Source: CAZVCG01 sp964626265
GTDB taxonomy: Bacteria > Pseudomonadota > Alphaproteobacteria > UBA9219
Assembly: GCA_964626265.1 (NCBI GenBank)
Contig: CAZVCG010000026.1
Span: 1-28,766 of the forward strand
Reading direction: 5' to 3'
Length of the DNA stretch: 28,766 nucleotides
The position numbers and the translations under genes are program-made. Shown here piece after piece: positions 16,398 to 22,416 of the stretch. A model generated the notes under the pieces. That model saw nothing but the letters and a program-made list of their open reading frames with translations, was not told where the DNA came from and did no database searches. Within the stretch, counting starts at the first letter, position 1, and each line of letters opens with the position of its first letter.

Positions 16398-18160
16398 TGA
16401 CGGCGGCTTTCCTCGGCGTCGAAAAATCCTTCACTGGCCGCAGATGGATCGCGCGGACGTATGACGAGCGCATGGCTTTAGTTTTGGCGCAGCGTCTTGC
16501 ATTGCCCGATGTCGTGGCGCGGAGTATGTCGGCGCGCGGGCTGGATGTCGACACCGCGCCGTCTTTTCTCGATCCGCGCTTGCGCGATTTGCTGCCCGAT
16601 CCGTCGCGTTTCAAGGATATGGATCGCGCCTCGGCGCGGTTGGCCGAAGCCATACAAAACGACGAGCCTGTCGCCGTGTTCGGGGATTTTGATGTCGATG
16701 GTGGCACGTCGTCGGCGTTGTTGTTGCGTTTTGCTCGGGCGCTCGGGAAAACGTTCAGGCTCTATATTCCTGATAGGCACAAGGAAGGCTATGGCCCCAA
16801 CGCTGCGGCGATGCGAACGTTGGCGGATGAAGGCATCAAGCTTGTCGTTTGCGTCGATTGCGGGACGACAGCGCATGAACCTTTGGCGGCGGCAGAAGAA
16901 GCCGGGCTTGATGTAATTGTTATAGATCATCACGCGGCGGAACCCGTTTTGCCTTCCGCGTATGCCGTTGTGAATCCCAACCGCTTTGATGAGCCGCTTG
17001 GCGAAACGTACGGCGATTTGGCCGCCGTTGGCGTGACGTATCTTTTCGTCGTCGCCGTGAACCGTGCGTTGCGAACAGCGGGGTTTTATAACGATGCACG
17101 GCCTGAGCCCGATTTGTTGGCATGGCTTGACCTTGTTGCGCTTGGCACGGTTTGCGATGTGGTAAGCCTCACGGGTTTGAACCGGGCGTATGTTGCGCAA
17201 GGGCTTAAAATCATGGGCCAGCAACGCAATGTAGGCTTGATGGAGCTGGTGCGCGTCGTGGGACTTAAAGGTGCGATGGATGCCGGGGCTGCGGGATTTA
17301 TGCTCGGGCCGCGAATCAACGCGGGCGGGCGCATCGGGCAGGCCGATTTGGGCGCGCGGTTACTCGCGACGGACGATCAGGCCGAAGCGATGATGTTGGC
17401 CGAACAACTCAATCGCCACAATGCGGAACGCCGCGTGATTGAGGCGAAAGTTTTGGCCGAAGCCGAGGCGATTGGATTCGACGAATCCGCGCCGCTGGCT
17501 TTTGTGGCCAGCGATAATTGGCATGCGGGCGTTCTGGGTATCGTAGCAGCGCGCCTTAAAGAAAAGTTTCACCGGCCTGCGGTCGTCATCGGCTTGGAAA
17601 ACGGCATCGGGCGCGGCTCTGCGCGTTCGGCGGGGCATATCGACATCGGCGCGGCGGTTATCGCGGCGCGGCAAGCGGGGTTGCTCATTAACGGCGGCGG
17701 ACACCATATGGCTGCGGGATTGACGGTGGAGCGCGGCAAGGTGGAAGCCTTGCGAGTGTTTTTAACCGAGCGCATCGGCAAGCTGGTTGAAGTCGAGCCG
17801 TTGCAACCGACATTGACACTCGACGGCTTGGTTGGCGGGCCAGCTTTGAACGCGGATTTGATAGAACGGCTCGCGGCGTTGGCCCCCTTCGGCACGGGCA
17901 ACCCAGAACCGCGTTTTGCGCTCGCCGATTGCAAAATCATCCGTGCCGATATCGTGGGAGAAAAGCACGTGAGCGTTATCGCTATGCAAGGCAGCGCGCG
18001 TGTGCGGGCCATAGCTTTTCGCGCCATGAACACTAACCTCGGCCCGTCGCTGCTCAGCCTGAAAGGGCAATCCTGCCATCTGGCGGGCACGCTGCAATCC
18101 GACAACTACCGCGGCAACGGCGCCGGGCAACTGGTTGTTGAGGACGGGGCAACAAAATAA
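16397..18160 (+). CDS. recJ: Single-stranded-DNA-specific exonuclease RecJ
   Basis: RecJ degrades single-stranded DNA 5' to 3' in RecF-type recombination and mismatch repair. The 587-residue protein has the DHH phosphoesterase core: FGDFDVDGGTSS with Asp97, Asp99 and Asp101, VVCVDCG, and IDHH at 176-179. The DHHA1 part contains GPRINAGGRIGQADLGARLL, and GGGHHMAAGLTVE lies near 435. A C-terminal OB-like domain with APFGTGNPEPRFA follows. Motifs are intact. It is the last gene of the hom operon, and its stop is four bases from the stop of the convergent small gene at 18165. Confidence 0.96.
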   Translation: MTAAFLGVEKSFTGRRWIARTYDERMALVLAQRLALPDVVARSMSARGLDVDTAPSFLDPRLRDLLPDPSRFKDMDRASARLAEAIQNDEPVAVFGDFDVDGGTSSALLLRFARALGKTFRLYIPDRHKEGYGPNAAAMRTLADEGIKLVVCVDCGTTAHEPLAAAEEAGLDVIVIDHHAAEPVLPSAYAVVNPNRFDEPLGETYGDLAAVGVTYLFVVAVNRALRTAGFYNDARPEPDLLAWLDLVALGTVCDVVSLTGLNRAYVAQGLKIMGQQRNVGLMELVRVVGLKGAMDAGAAGFMLGPRINAGGRIGQADLGARLLATDDQAEAMMLAEQLNRHNAERRVIEAKVLAEAEAIGFDESAPLAFVASDNWHAGVLGIVAARLKEKFHRPAVVIGLENGIGRGSARSAGHIDIGAAVIAARQAGLLINGGGHHMAAGLTVERGKVEALRVFLTERIGKLVEVEPLQPTLTLDGLVGGPALNADLIERLAALAPFGTGNPEPRFALADCKIIRADIVGEKHVSVIAMQGSARVRAIAFRAMNTNLGPSLLSLKGQSCHLAGTLQSDNYRGNGAGQLVVEDGATK

Positions 18161-18164
18161 AATG

Positions 18165-18389
18165 TCATACGCCCGAAGGGGCATGAAGCATGTTGTTTTG
18201 TTTGAAAGATGGCCGTGTAGGCCCATTGTAGGTTTCAGCTTTCAACCATTCCTTTGAATCATAACAGGGATGAATTTCGATCTTATTTCCGTTCCATGAT
18301 GAGCAATAGAGAGGGCTTTCGCCCCCATTTGTCATCTGTTGCTCAATGATTTTCCTATTTGATAAGTCCGGCGGTTTGGGCGCTTTCAT
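18165..18389 (-). CDS. Small unknown protein, leftward member of module 1
   Basis: I do not recognise this 74-residue hydrophilic protein (MKAPKPPDLSNRKIIEQQM...). It has two cysteines, aromatic residues in its middle, and no membrane segment or signal peptide. The start at 18389 is set by an excellent GAGGAGG six bases upstream. The longer frame from 18434 would put that site inside the coding region. It diverges from a small rightward gene across 61 bp, the same arrangement as two further modules to the right. It is not obviously similar in sequence to the leftward members of modules 2 and 3. It converges on recJ with four bases between stops. Confidence 0.65.
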   Translation of the reverse strand: MKAPKPPDLSNRKIIEQQMTNGGESPLYCSSWNGNKIEIHPCYDSKEWLKAETYNGPTRPSFKQNNMLHAPSGV

Positions 18390-18431
18390 GACATGCCTCC
18401 TCGGTGCTTCGAGTTGAAGAAATAAAAAATT

Positions 18432-18480
18432 CAAATTGTAAAGGGGGGAAGTGTGTGGTTGCGCGCTATACGCGCAGTAC
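18432..18480 (+). repeat. Module repeat, copy 1 (5' end of the rightward small gene)
   Basis: This is the first of three copies of a conserved sequence of about 45-50 bp that starts CAAATTGTA, passes through a purine-rich ribosome binding region and ends in GCGCAGTAC. Its core is the perfect palindrome TGCGCG-CTATA-CGCGCA at 18460-18476. Compared with copies 2 and 3 it has two or three extra bases before the palindrome and a changed loop (CTATA for CTAAA), while the stem is unchanged. On the minus strand TACAAT just outside the palindrome could be a -10 box for the leftward gene. Confidence 0.75.
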
Positions 18481-18615
18481 CGTTACTACAAGCGCGGGAG
18501 TCTGAAGCAAAACGAAAGCAAACAAGCAAAAGGTCATCGTCGTCGTAAGCTCACACATGTCTTGTTGCGAGGCGATGCGCGTTTGCGAATCGCCTCGTCG
18601 CAAGCGGATAACTAA
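18451..18615 (+). CDS. Small MC..AL.AQ-family protein, rightward member of module 1
   Basis: A 54-residue basic protein starts at GTG 18451, with AAAGG six bases upstream. It begins MCGCALYAQYRYYKRG, continues with a Lys/Arg/Gln-rich stretch and has KLTHVLLRGD at 34-42. The start matches MCALNAQ of the module 2 and 3 proteins, and LLRG lines up with LLHG of module 2 in the same place. I know no such family. The evidence that it is coding is this position-wise similarity in protein frame across three copies. The 3' part of the gene also forms a strong hairpin at 18565-18603. Confidence 0.55.
   Translation: MCGCALYAQYRYYKRGSLKQNESKQAKGHRRRKLTHVLLRGDARLRIASSQADN
18565..18603. repeat. GC-rich hairpin inside the end of the module 1 rightward gene
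   Basis: TTGCGAGGCGAT pairs with ATCGCCT and CGCAA across a three-base bulge, a stem of about 12 bp with a 12-base loop. No T-run follows. It could be a transcript-stabilising hairpin or a remnant of a palindromic element inserted into the gene's 3' end. Confidence 0.5.
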
Positions 18616-18623
18616 CCCACTCC

Positions 18624-18664
18624 TTGGTCTCTAAGTAAAAACCAAGAGACCAAAAAGCGTTTTT
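18624..18664 (+). terminator. Probable terminator between modules 1 and 2
   Basis: TTGGTCTCT at 18624-18632 and AGAGACCAA at 18645-18653 form a perfect 9-bp stem with a 12-base loop. A T5 run appears at 18660-18664, six bases after the stem. It lies between the stops of the rightward gene of module 1 and the leftward gene of module 2, exactly where a terminator is expected. The delayed T-run makes it imperfect. Confidence 0.45.
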
Positions 18665-18669
18665 AGGCA

Positions 18670-18858
18670 TTACAAAGAAAACTTATATCCACCTTGACGC
18701 CTGCGCTGAGCGTTTAAGGCAAATTGCCTTCCTCTTTCTTTGTCAAAGACGGGGCAATCCGCGTCTAAAGGCTCTTCAAACCAGCGTAGTTTGTGGCGTT
18801 GCCTTGTGGGTATTTGTTTCGTTTTTTCCGAATGCCTAGTGCCGTTATTACTGTACAT
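18670..18858 (-). CDS. Small unknown basic protein, leftward member of module 2
   Basis: This 62-residue basic protein (MYSNNGTRHSEKTKQIP...) has no signal or membrane segment and no domain I recognise. The middle has RWFEEPLDADCPVFDKERG. The end is Arg/Gln-rich and finishes GGYKFSL, resembling the GKLVRFTL end of the module 3 protein. Its ATG has AAGGAG seven bases upstream. The leader GAATACCAAGG is shared with the leftward gene of module 3, supporting common origin. It diverges from the module 2 rightward gene across 68 bp. Confidence 0.65.
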   Translation of the reverse strand: MYSNNGTRHSEKTKQIPTRQRHKLRWFEEPLDADCPVFDKERGRQFALNAQRRRQGGYKFSL

Positions 18859-18901
18859 AGGGGTGCTCCTTGGTATTCCGTTCCGGAGGAAAAAGTCAGT
18901 T

Positions 18902-18950
18902 CAAATTGTAGGGTGAGGGAGTCTGTGTGTGCGCGCTAAACGCGCAGTAC
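18902..18950 (+). repeat. Module repeat, copy 2
   Basis: The second copy runs from CAAATTGTA through GGGTGAGGGAG to GCGCAGTAC. The palindrome TGCGCG-CTAAA-CGCGCA is at 18930-18946. It is nearly identical to copy 3 over more than 40 bases. It contains the ribosome binding site (GAGGGAG) and first codons of the rightward gene, and on the minus strand a TACAAT that could serve the leftward gene. Confidence 0.8.
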
Positions 18951-19088
18951 AACTACTACGACAACGAGCAGCAGCAGCGTTATTACGCCGCTCTGTCTAA
19001 TCAAAATGTTGTCGATGCGTTGTTGCATGGCACTAAGGATATAAATGATTTGCCGTATGTCAAACATAAATATTGTTTTCAGCCCTAA
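18927..19088 (+). CDS. Small MC..AL.AQ-family protein, rightward member of module 2
   Basis: A 53-residue protein starts at GTG 18927, five bases after GAGGGAG. It begins MCALNAQYNYYDNEQQQ, a polar Tyr/Gln/Asn-rich segment, then NVVDALLHGTKDINDLPYV at 27-45, and ends KHKYCFQP. The VD.L..HG...I...P pattern recurs in the module 3 protein, and LL.G in module 1. No signal peptide or membrane segment is visible. The frame is independent of the overlapping leftward frame of 82 codons, whose end is a run of Val/Leu codons made by the complement of this gene. I regard this copy as the most complete member of the set. Confidence 0.6.
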   Translation: MCALNAQYNYYDNEQQQRYYAALSNQNVVDALLHGTKDINDLPYVKHKYCFQP

Positions 19089-19189
19089 GAATTCCGAGTG
19101 ATGCGCGTAAAACACAATAAAACGCACAAAAATTTCACACGGCCCAAAGGTTGATGTTTGGTTAACGAGCTTCTTGTTGTGCAAAAAAC

Positions 19190-19249
19190 TTCAAGAAAAC
19201 CACCCAATAATCACGTCTCGCAGAGAGAGTTGGGTGGAGATTTCTTGAA
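19190..19249. terminator. 60-bp two-part hairpin between modules 2 and 3
   Basis: TTCAAGAAA (19190-19198) pairs with TTTCTTGAA (19241-19249), and inside it CCACCCAA (19200-19207) pairs with TTGGGTGG (19230-19237). The two stems are separated by a one-by-three base internal loop. A small TCTC/GAGA stem can form in the apical loop. It lies between convergent gene ends, so a bidirectional terminator is likely, but it is larger than needed and lacks a T-run after the stem. A small structured RNA or a short mobile palindrome are alternatives. Confidence 0.5.
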
Positions 19250-19273
19250 ACCGTAGAATCGTATGCTGTTGGC

Positions 19274-19468
19274 TTACAGCGTAAAACGAACCAGCTTTCC
19301 GTCAACTCTTACCATTCTTACCGGATGAGAAAACGTTCTCTCCGGCATACGGCCTTCAATTGTTGTCTTTTCCTTCATGCTTTCCGTCCGGGCTGGTTGC
19401 TTCTCCGTGGCTGAAGATGGCGTGTTTCCGATGACATTCGTTTGGAAAGGCTTATTCTTTTTAGACAT
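19274..19468 (-). CDS. Small unknown basic protein, leftward member of module 3
   Basis: This 64-residue protein (MSKKNKPFQTNVIGNTPSS...) is basic, rich in Lys, Thr and Pro and probably unstructured in its first half. The second half has RMPERTFSHPVRMVRVDGKLVRFTL, which could form a small beta structure. The ATG has AAGGGG seven bases upstream within a leader that shares GAATACCAAGG with module 2. It diverges from the module 3 rightward gene across 62 bp. No domain is recognised and there is no signal peptide. Confidence 0.65.
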   Translation of the reverse strand: MSKKNKPFQTNVIGNTPSSATEKQPARTESMKEKTTIEGRMPERTFSHPVRMVRVDGKLVRFTL

Positions 19469-19505
19469 AACAATACCCCTTGGTATTCTTGGTTAAACAA
19501 AACGG

Positions 19506-19553
19506 CAAAATGTAGGGTGAGGGAGTGTGTATGTGCGCGCTAAACGCGCAGCA
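19506..19553 (+). repeat. Module repeat, copy 3
   Basis: The third copy starts CAAAATGTA, continues GGGTGAGGGAG and contains TGCGCG-CTAAA-CGCGCA at 19534-19550. It differs from copy 2 at only a few bases up to the GCGCAG after the palindrome, and then diverges into a CAG-rich stretch. Confidence 0.8.
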
Positions 19554-19839
19554 GCAGAAGCAGCGCCAGGCTCAGAAGGCCGCGCAGCGAGAGAGAAAGA
19601 GAGTTGATCTGCTTCAACATGGCAACGAACTTATATTTTTGATTCCACGCCTGTCAAGCGCGAGATTGATTTCAGGCAACGAAAAAGGGCGCCTGTTGCC
19701 AAGCGCCCTCAATCGTTCGTTAAGGTTAACTCTTACGACGAATAATACATATCGTATTCAACCGGATGCGGGGTCATGCGGACGCGGTCGTATTCTTCGC
19801 GCTTCAGGTCGAGATAGCTGTCGATCATGTCGTCCGTGA
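19531..19839 (+). CDS. MC..AL.AQ-family protein of module 3, probably damaged at its end
   Basis: An ATG at 19531 with GAGGGAG upstream starts MCALNAQQQKQRQAQKAAQRERKR, a Gln/Arg-rich helix-like segment, then VDLLQHGNELIFLIP. That segment aligns with VDALLHG...I...P of module 2. Beyond this point similarity is lost, and the frame runs through the glnA terminator and into the complement of glnA before stopping at 19839. A +1 shift would meet a stop at 19667, giving about the expected length. I therefore think the true or ancestral gene ended near 19670 and the remaining frame is not meaningful. Confidence 0.4.
   Translation: MCALNAQQQKQRQAQKAAQRERKRVDLLQHGNELIFLIPRLSSARLISGNEKGRLLPSALNRSLRLTLTTNNTYRIQPDAGSCGRGRILRASGRDSCRSCRP
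19682..19708 (-). terminator. Rho-independent terminator of glnA
   Basis: On the minus strand GGGCGC, a ten-base loop and GCGCCC are followed directly by TTTTT. It lies 25 bp after the glnA stop codon. It is a textbook terminator and the strongest in the window. Confidence 0.85.
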
Positions 19840-21142
19840 ACACGCCGCCTTTCAGCAAGAAGTCGCGATCATTGTTCAGGTTCTTGATCGCCTGTGTCAG
19901 TGAGTTGCACACCGTAGGGATTTTGGCCAGTTGCGCAGGCGGCAAGTGGTACAAGTCTTTGTCCATCGATTTGCCAGGATCAATCTTGTTCTTGATGCCG
20001 TCCAAGCCCGCCATCAACATGCCTGCGAAAGCAAGATAGGGATTAGCGCAAGGATCGGGGAAGCGGACTTCCACGCGTTTGCCCTTGGGGCTTGCCGAAT
20101 GCGGGATGCGGCATGAAGCCGAGCGGTTGCGCGCGGAATAAGCGAGCAACACCGGAGCCTCATAACCTGGAACCAGACGCTTGTAGCTGTTAGTCGTCGG
20201 GTTCGTCAGGGCGTTCAGTGCGCGTGCGTGCTTGATGATGCCGCCGATGTAGTAGAGCGCCGTTTGAGACAGTCCCGCGTATTCCCTTCCCGCGAACAAC
20301 GGTTTGCCGCCTTTCCAAACGGATTGGTGCGTGTGCATGCCCGACCCGTTGTCGCCGAAGATAGGTTTGGGCATAAAGGTCGCGGTTTTTCCGTATGTAT
20401 GCGCGACGTTGTGCACGACGTACTTGTATATTTGCATGTTGTCGGCGCAACGAACCAACGGCGCGAACTTCATGCCGAGTTCGTGTTGGGCGCTTGCGAC
20501 CTCATGGTGATGCTTTTCGACGCCAACGCCCATTTGGCTTAACACCGCGAGCATTTCCGTACGCAAGTCCTGCGCGGAGTCGACGGGATTCACCGGGAAA
20601 TAACCGCCTTTGACGCGAGGGCGGTGGCCGAGGTTGCCGTCGGCATACTCGCGGCCTGTGTTCATCGGCGCTTCGGACGAGTCGAGCTTATAGAACGTAT
20701 TGTGCGAGTCGACGCTGAAACGCACGTCGTCGAAAACGAAGAACTCAGCTTCGGGGCCGAAATAAGCCGTATCGCCGACGCCGGATTTATTCAGATACTC
20801 GATGGCCTTTTTCGCGATCGAACGCGGGCAGCGTTCATAGGGCTTGCGCGTAATAGGGTCGTATACGTCGCAGAATACGGCAAGCGTCGGTTCGGCATAG
20901 AATGGATCCATCACAGCCGTATCGGGATCTGGGATCAATGCCATGTCGGATTCGTTGATGGCCTTCCATCCGGCGATGGAGGAGCCATCGAACATGATGC
21001 CTTCCTTAAAGGCGTCCTCGTCAATGGTGCTGACGTGCTGGGTTACGTGCTGGAGCTTGCCGCGCGGGTCGGTAAAGCGCAAATCGACGTATTTGATGTC
21101 GTTTTTTTTGACAAGGTCAAAGAAGGCTTTTGGGCTGGACAT
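19733..21142 (-). CDS. glnA: Type I glutamine synthetase
   Basis: The enzyme makes glutamine from glutamate and ammonia with ATP. The 469-residue length and motifs match the dodecameric GSI-beta form: FDGSSIAGWKAINESDM near 51, GPEAEFFVF with Glu131 and Glu133, DNGSGMHTHQS near 264, and NSYKRLVPGYEAP near 318. Tyr398 in DKDLYHLPP is the adenylylation site, so control by GlnE/GlnB is likely. Unlike many alphaproteobacteria, no glnB precedes it. The upstream gap instead holds a long hairpin and tRNA-His on the other strand. AAGGATGG before the ATG is the ribosome binding site. A sigma-54 promoter could not be identified with correct spacing. Confidence 0.97.
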   Translation of the reverse strand: MSSPKAFFDLVKKNDIKYVDLRFTDPRGKLQHVTQHVSTIDEDAFKEGIMFDGSSIAGWKAINESDMALIPDPDTAVMDPFYAEPTLAVFCDVYDPITRKPYERCPRSIAKKAIEYLNKSGVGDTAYFGPEAEFFVFDDVRFSVDSHNTFYKLDSSEAPMNTGREYADGNLGHRPRVKGGYFPVNPVDSAQDLRTEMLAVLSQMGVGVEKHHHEVASAQHELGMKFAPLVRCADNMQIYKYVVHNVAHTYGKTATFMPKPIFGDNGSGMHTHQSVWKGGKPLFAGREYAGLSQTALYYIGGIIKHARALNALTNPTTNSYKRLVPGYEAPVLLAYSARNRSASCRIPHSASPKGKRVEVRFPDPCANPYLAFAGMLMAGLDGIKNKIDPGKSMDKDLYHLPPAQLAKIPTVCNSLTQAIKNLNNDRDFLLKGGVFTDDMIDSYLDLKREEYDRVRMTPHPVEYDMYYSS

Positions 21143-21257
21143 ATTTTTCCATCCTTGGGCTGCAGGGTTGAAAGTAATAGCAAAAACAACGAGCCGAATC
21201 GGACCCGCATAAATCCTATGGCATCACTCTAAGGCCTTGACAACTTTGACAACTTTC

Positions 21258-21314
21258 TATAAACAACATGTTTGTCGAACTGTCCACGCATCGGGCTGGA
21301 TGCGCGGACAGTTC
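21258..21314 (+). other. Strong 38-bp hairpin upstream of tRNA-His, with a possible promoter before it
   Basis: Positions 21277-21292 and 21299-21314 pair over 16 positions with one mismatch around the six-base loop GGGCTG. Just upstream on the plus strand TTGACA at 21237-21242 and TATAAA at 21258-21263 are spaced 15 bases, slightly short. A rightward transcript could begin with this hairpin and run on towards tRNA-His. On the other strand it would be in the glnA promoter region. It could be a small RNA, a leader or a palindromic repeat. Confidence 0.4.
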
Positions 21315-21424
21315 AAATGATAAAATAAGAAAGTCATCGCGGCGTGATGCGCTCGGCATCCCTCATGTGACGTACGTGGGGCCGGGCGTTTTTGTTTGTG
21401 TTTGGCTTGGTTTCTTTATGTTGT

Positions 21425-21501
21425 GGCGGCCGTAGCTCAGTTGGTAGAGCCCTCGGTTGTGGTCCGAGTTGTCGTGGGTTCGAGTCCCATCGGTCGCCCC
21501 A
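21425..21501 (+). tRNA. tRNA-His (anticodon GTG)
   Basis: The acceptor stem GCGGCCG pairs with CGGTCGC, with one G-T pair. The anticodon stem CTCGG/CCGAG encloses the loop TTGTGGT with anticodon GTG. The T arm has GGTTCGAGTCC and the encoded CCA ends at 21501. The extra G at 21425 faces C73, the G(-1):C73 pair that is the special identity element of tRNA-His. Confidence 0.96.
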
Positions 21502-21564
21502 TTATCCCGAATCGCCATTAGAGTGGTTGCGCCATCCGTCATCGCAACGTAGGAAACTAACGTT

Positions 21565-22416
21565 ATGACGGATTCCTCAGCATTTCCTCTTTCATTGTTC
21601 GCGACGCTTATGCGTGATGCGCCCGCTCAACCTGCGACCAATCTTTGGCGGGCCCAGGAACTGAAAACTTTAATCGACTTGGGTTTGTCCTACATCCGCG
21701 AGAACCGCGACATTCTCGATTTAGGATGCGGCGACGGAGGCGTCATGGCCGCGTTGCTTCCTTATCTTCCCAGGCCGCATCAACTTGTTGGAGTTGATCC
21801 TGATCCGGACGAAACACGGCTTGCCGAAGCTTCAGGCCTTTATGCGCGCATTATAACGTGCGGCGCGGAACAGATGCCACTTGAAAGCTCCAGCATCGAC
21901 GTTGTGATCAGCAACTCCGTTTTGGAACATATCCCGCCTGTAGAGGAAGTCTTGAAAGAAACAACGCGCATTTTGCGTTCCGGCGGCTGGTTTATCGCCA
22001 CGGTACCGGGTCCGAATTTTCATCGTTGTCTTCGAGGCGCTTGGTTGCCTTGGGTCAAACGGGAAGATTATGAACGGGAAATCGACACGCGCCTTGCGCA
22101 TTTGCGTTATTGGACGAAAACCGAATGGCAACTACATTTGGAAAAAGCGGGTCTCACATTGGTCCAGACGACGGATTATTTGCCCCTGAAAACGATGCGG
22201 CGGTGGGAGCTGCTCAGTTGGATTACCGGCGGGCTTCTTTATCATCTTATGGGCAAAAGAAAGCCGCCCATAAAAATACAACGCGATTTTAACATGCGCC
22301 GGCGCATCCGCGTTCCGCGCTTTGTGATCCAAGGCATGGCCTGGCTCTTAAGTCGCGGTTTGAGCGATCAGTCCGGGCCGTACGGCGGGCTTTTGGTAAT
22401 AGGGCGCAAGCCGTGA
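21565..22416 (+). CDS. Class I SAM-dependent methyltransferase
   Basis: The 283-residue product has the Methyltransf_11-type fold: motif I ILDLGCGDGG at 50-59, GVDPDPDE with the ribose-binding acid, ISNSVLEHIPPVEEVLKETTRILRSGG, and FIATVPGP. The C-terminal third has a basic amphipathic region ending in VIQGMAWLLSRGL. The substrate is unknown. The family includes enzymes acting on lipids, quinones and sugars. The next gene overlaps by four bases and encodes a flippase-like membrane protein, and surface polysaccharide genes appear 5 kb further on, so an envelope-lipid or glycan substrate is a reasonable guess only. Confidence 0.88.
   Translation: MTDSSAFPLSLFATLMRDAPAQPATNLWRAQELKTLIDLGLSYIRENRDILDLGCGDGGVMAALLPYLPRPHQLVGVDPDPDETRLAEASGLYARIITCGAEQMPLESSSIDVVISNSVLEHIPPVEEVLKETTRILRSGGWFIATVPGPNFHRCLRGAWLPWVKREDYEREIDTRLAHLRYWTKTEWQLHLEKAGLTLVQTTDYLPLKTMRRWELLSWITGGLLYHLMGKRKPPIKIQRDFNMRRRIRVPRFVIQGMAWLLSRGLSDQSGPYGGLLVIGRKP

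Noticed and set aside
18165..18434. Longer 89-codon version of the module 1 leftward gene
   Set aside because: The GAGGAGG site lies inside this extension six bases before ATG 18389, so the shorter start is preferred.
18936..19184. Leftward 82-codon frame ending in a Leu/Val run
   Set aside because: It is antisense to the module 2 rightward gene. Its Val-rich end is the complement of that gene's repetitive Tyr/Asn/Gln codons, and it would extend through the repeat.
18161..19732. CRISPR array
   Set aside because: The three repeat copies are 470-600 bp apart, separated by genes rather than by short uniform spacers, and no cas gene is near.
21180..21215. Possible sigma-54 promoter before glnA
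   Set aside because: GG and GC elements occur but are 12 bases apart, not the 10 needed between the -24 and -12 elements.
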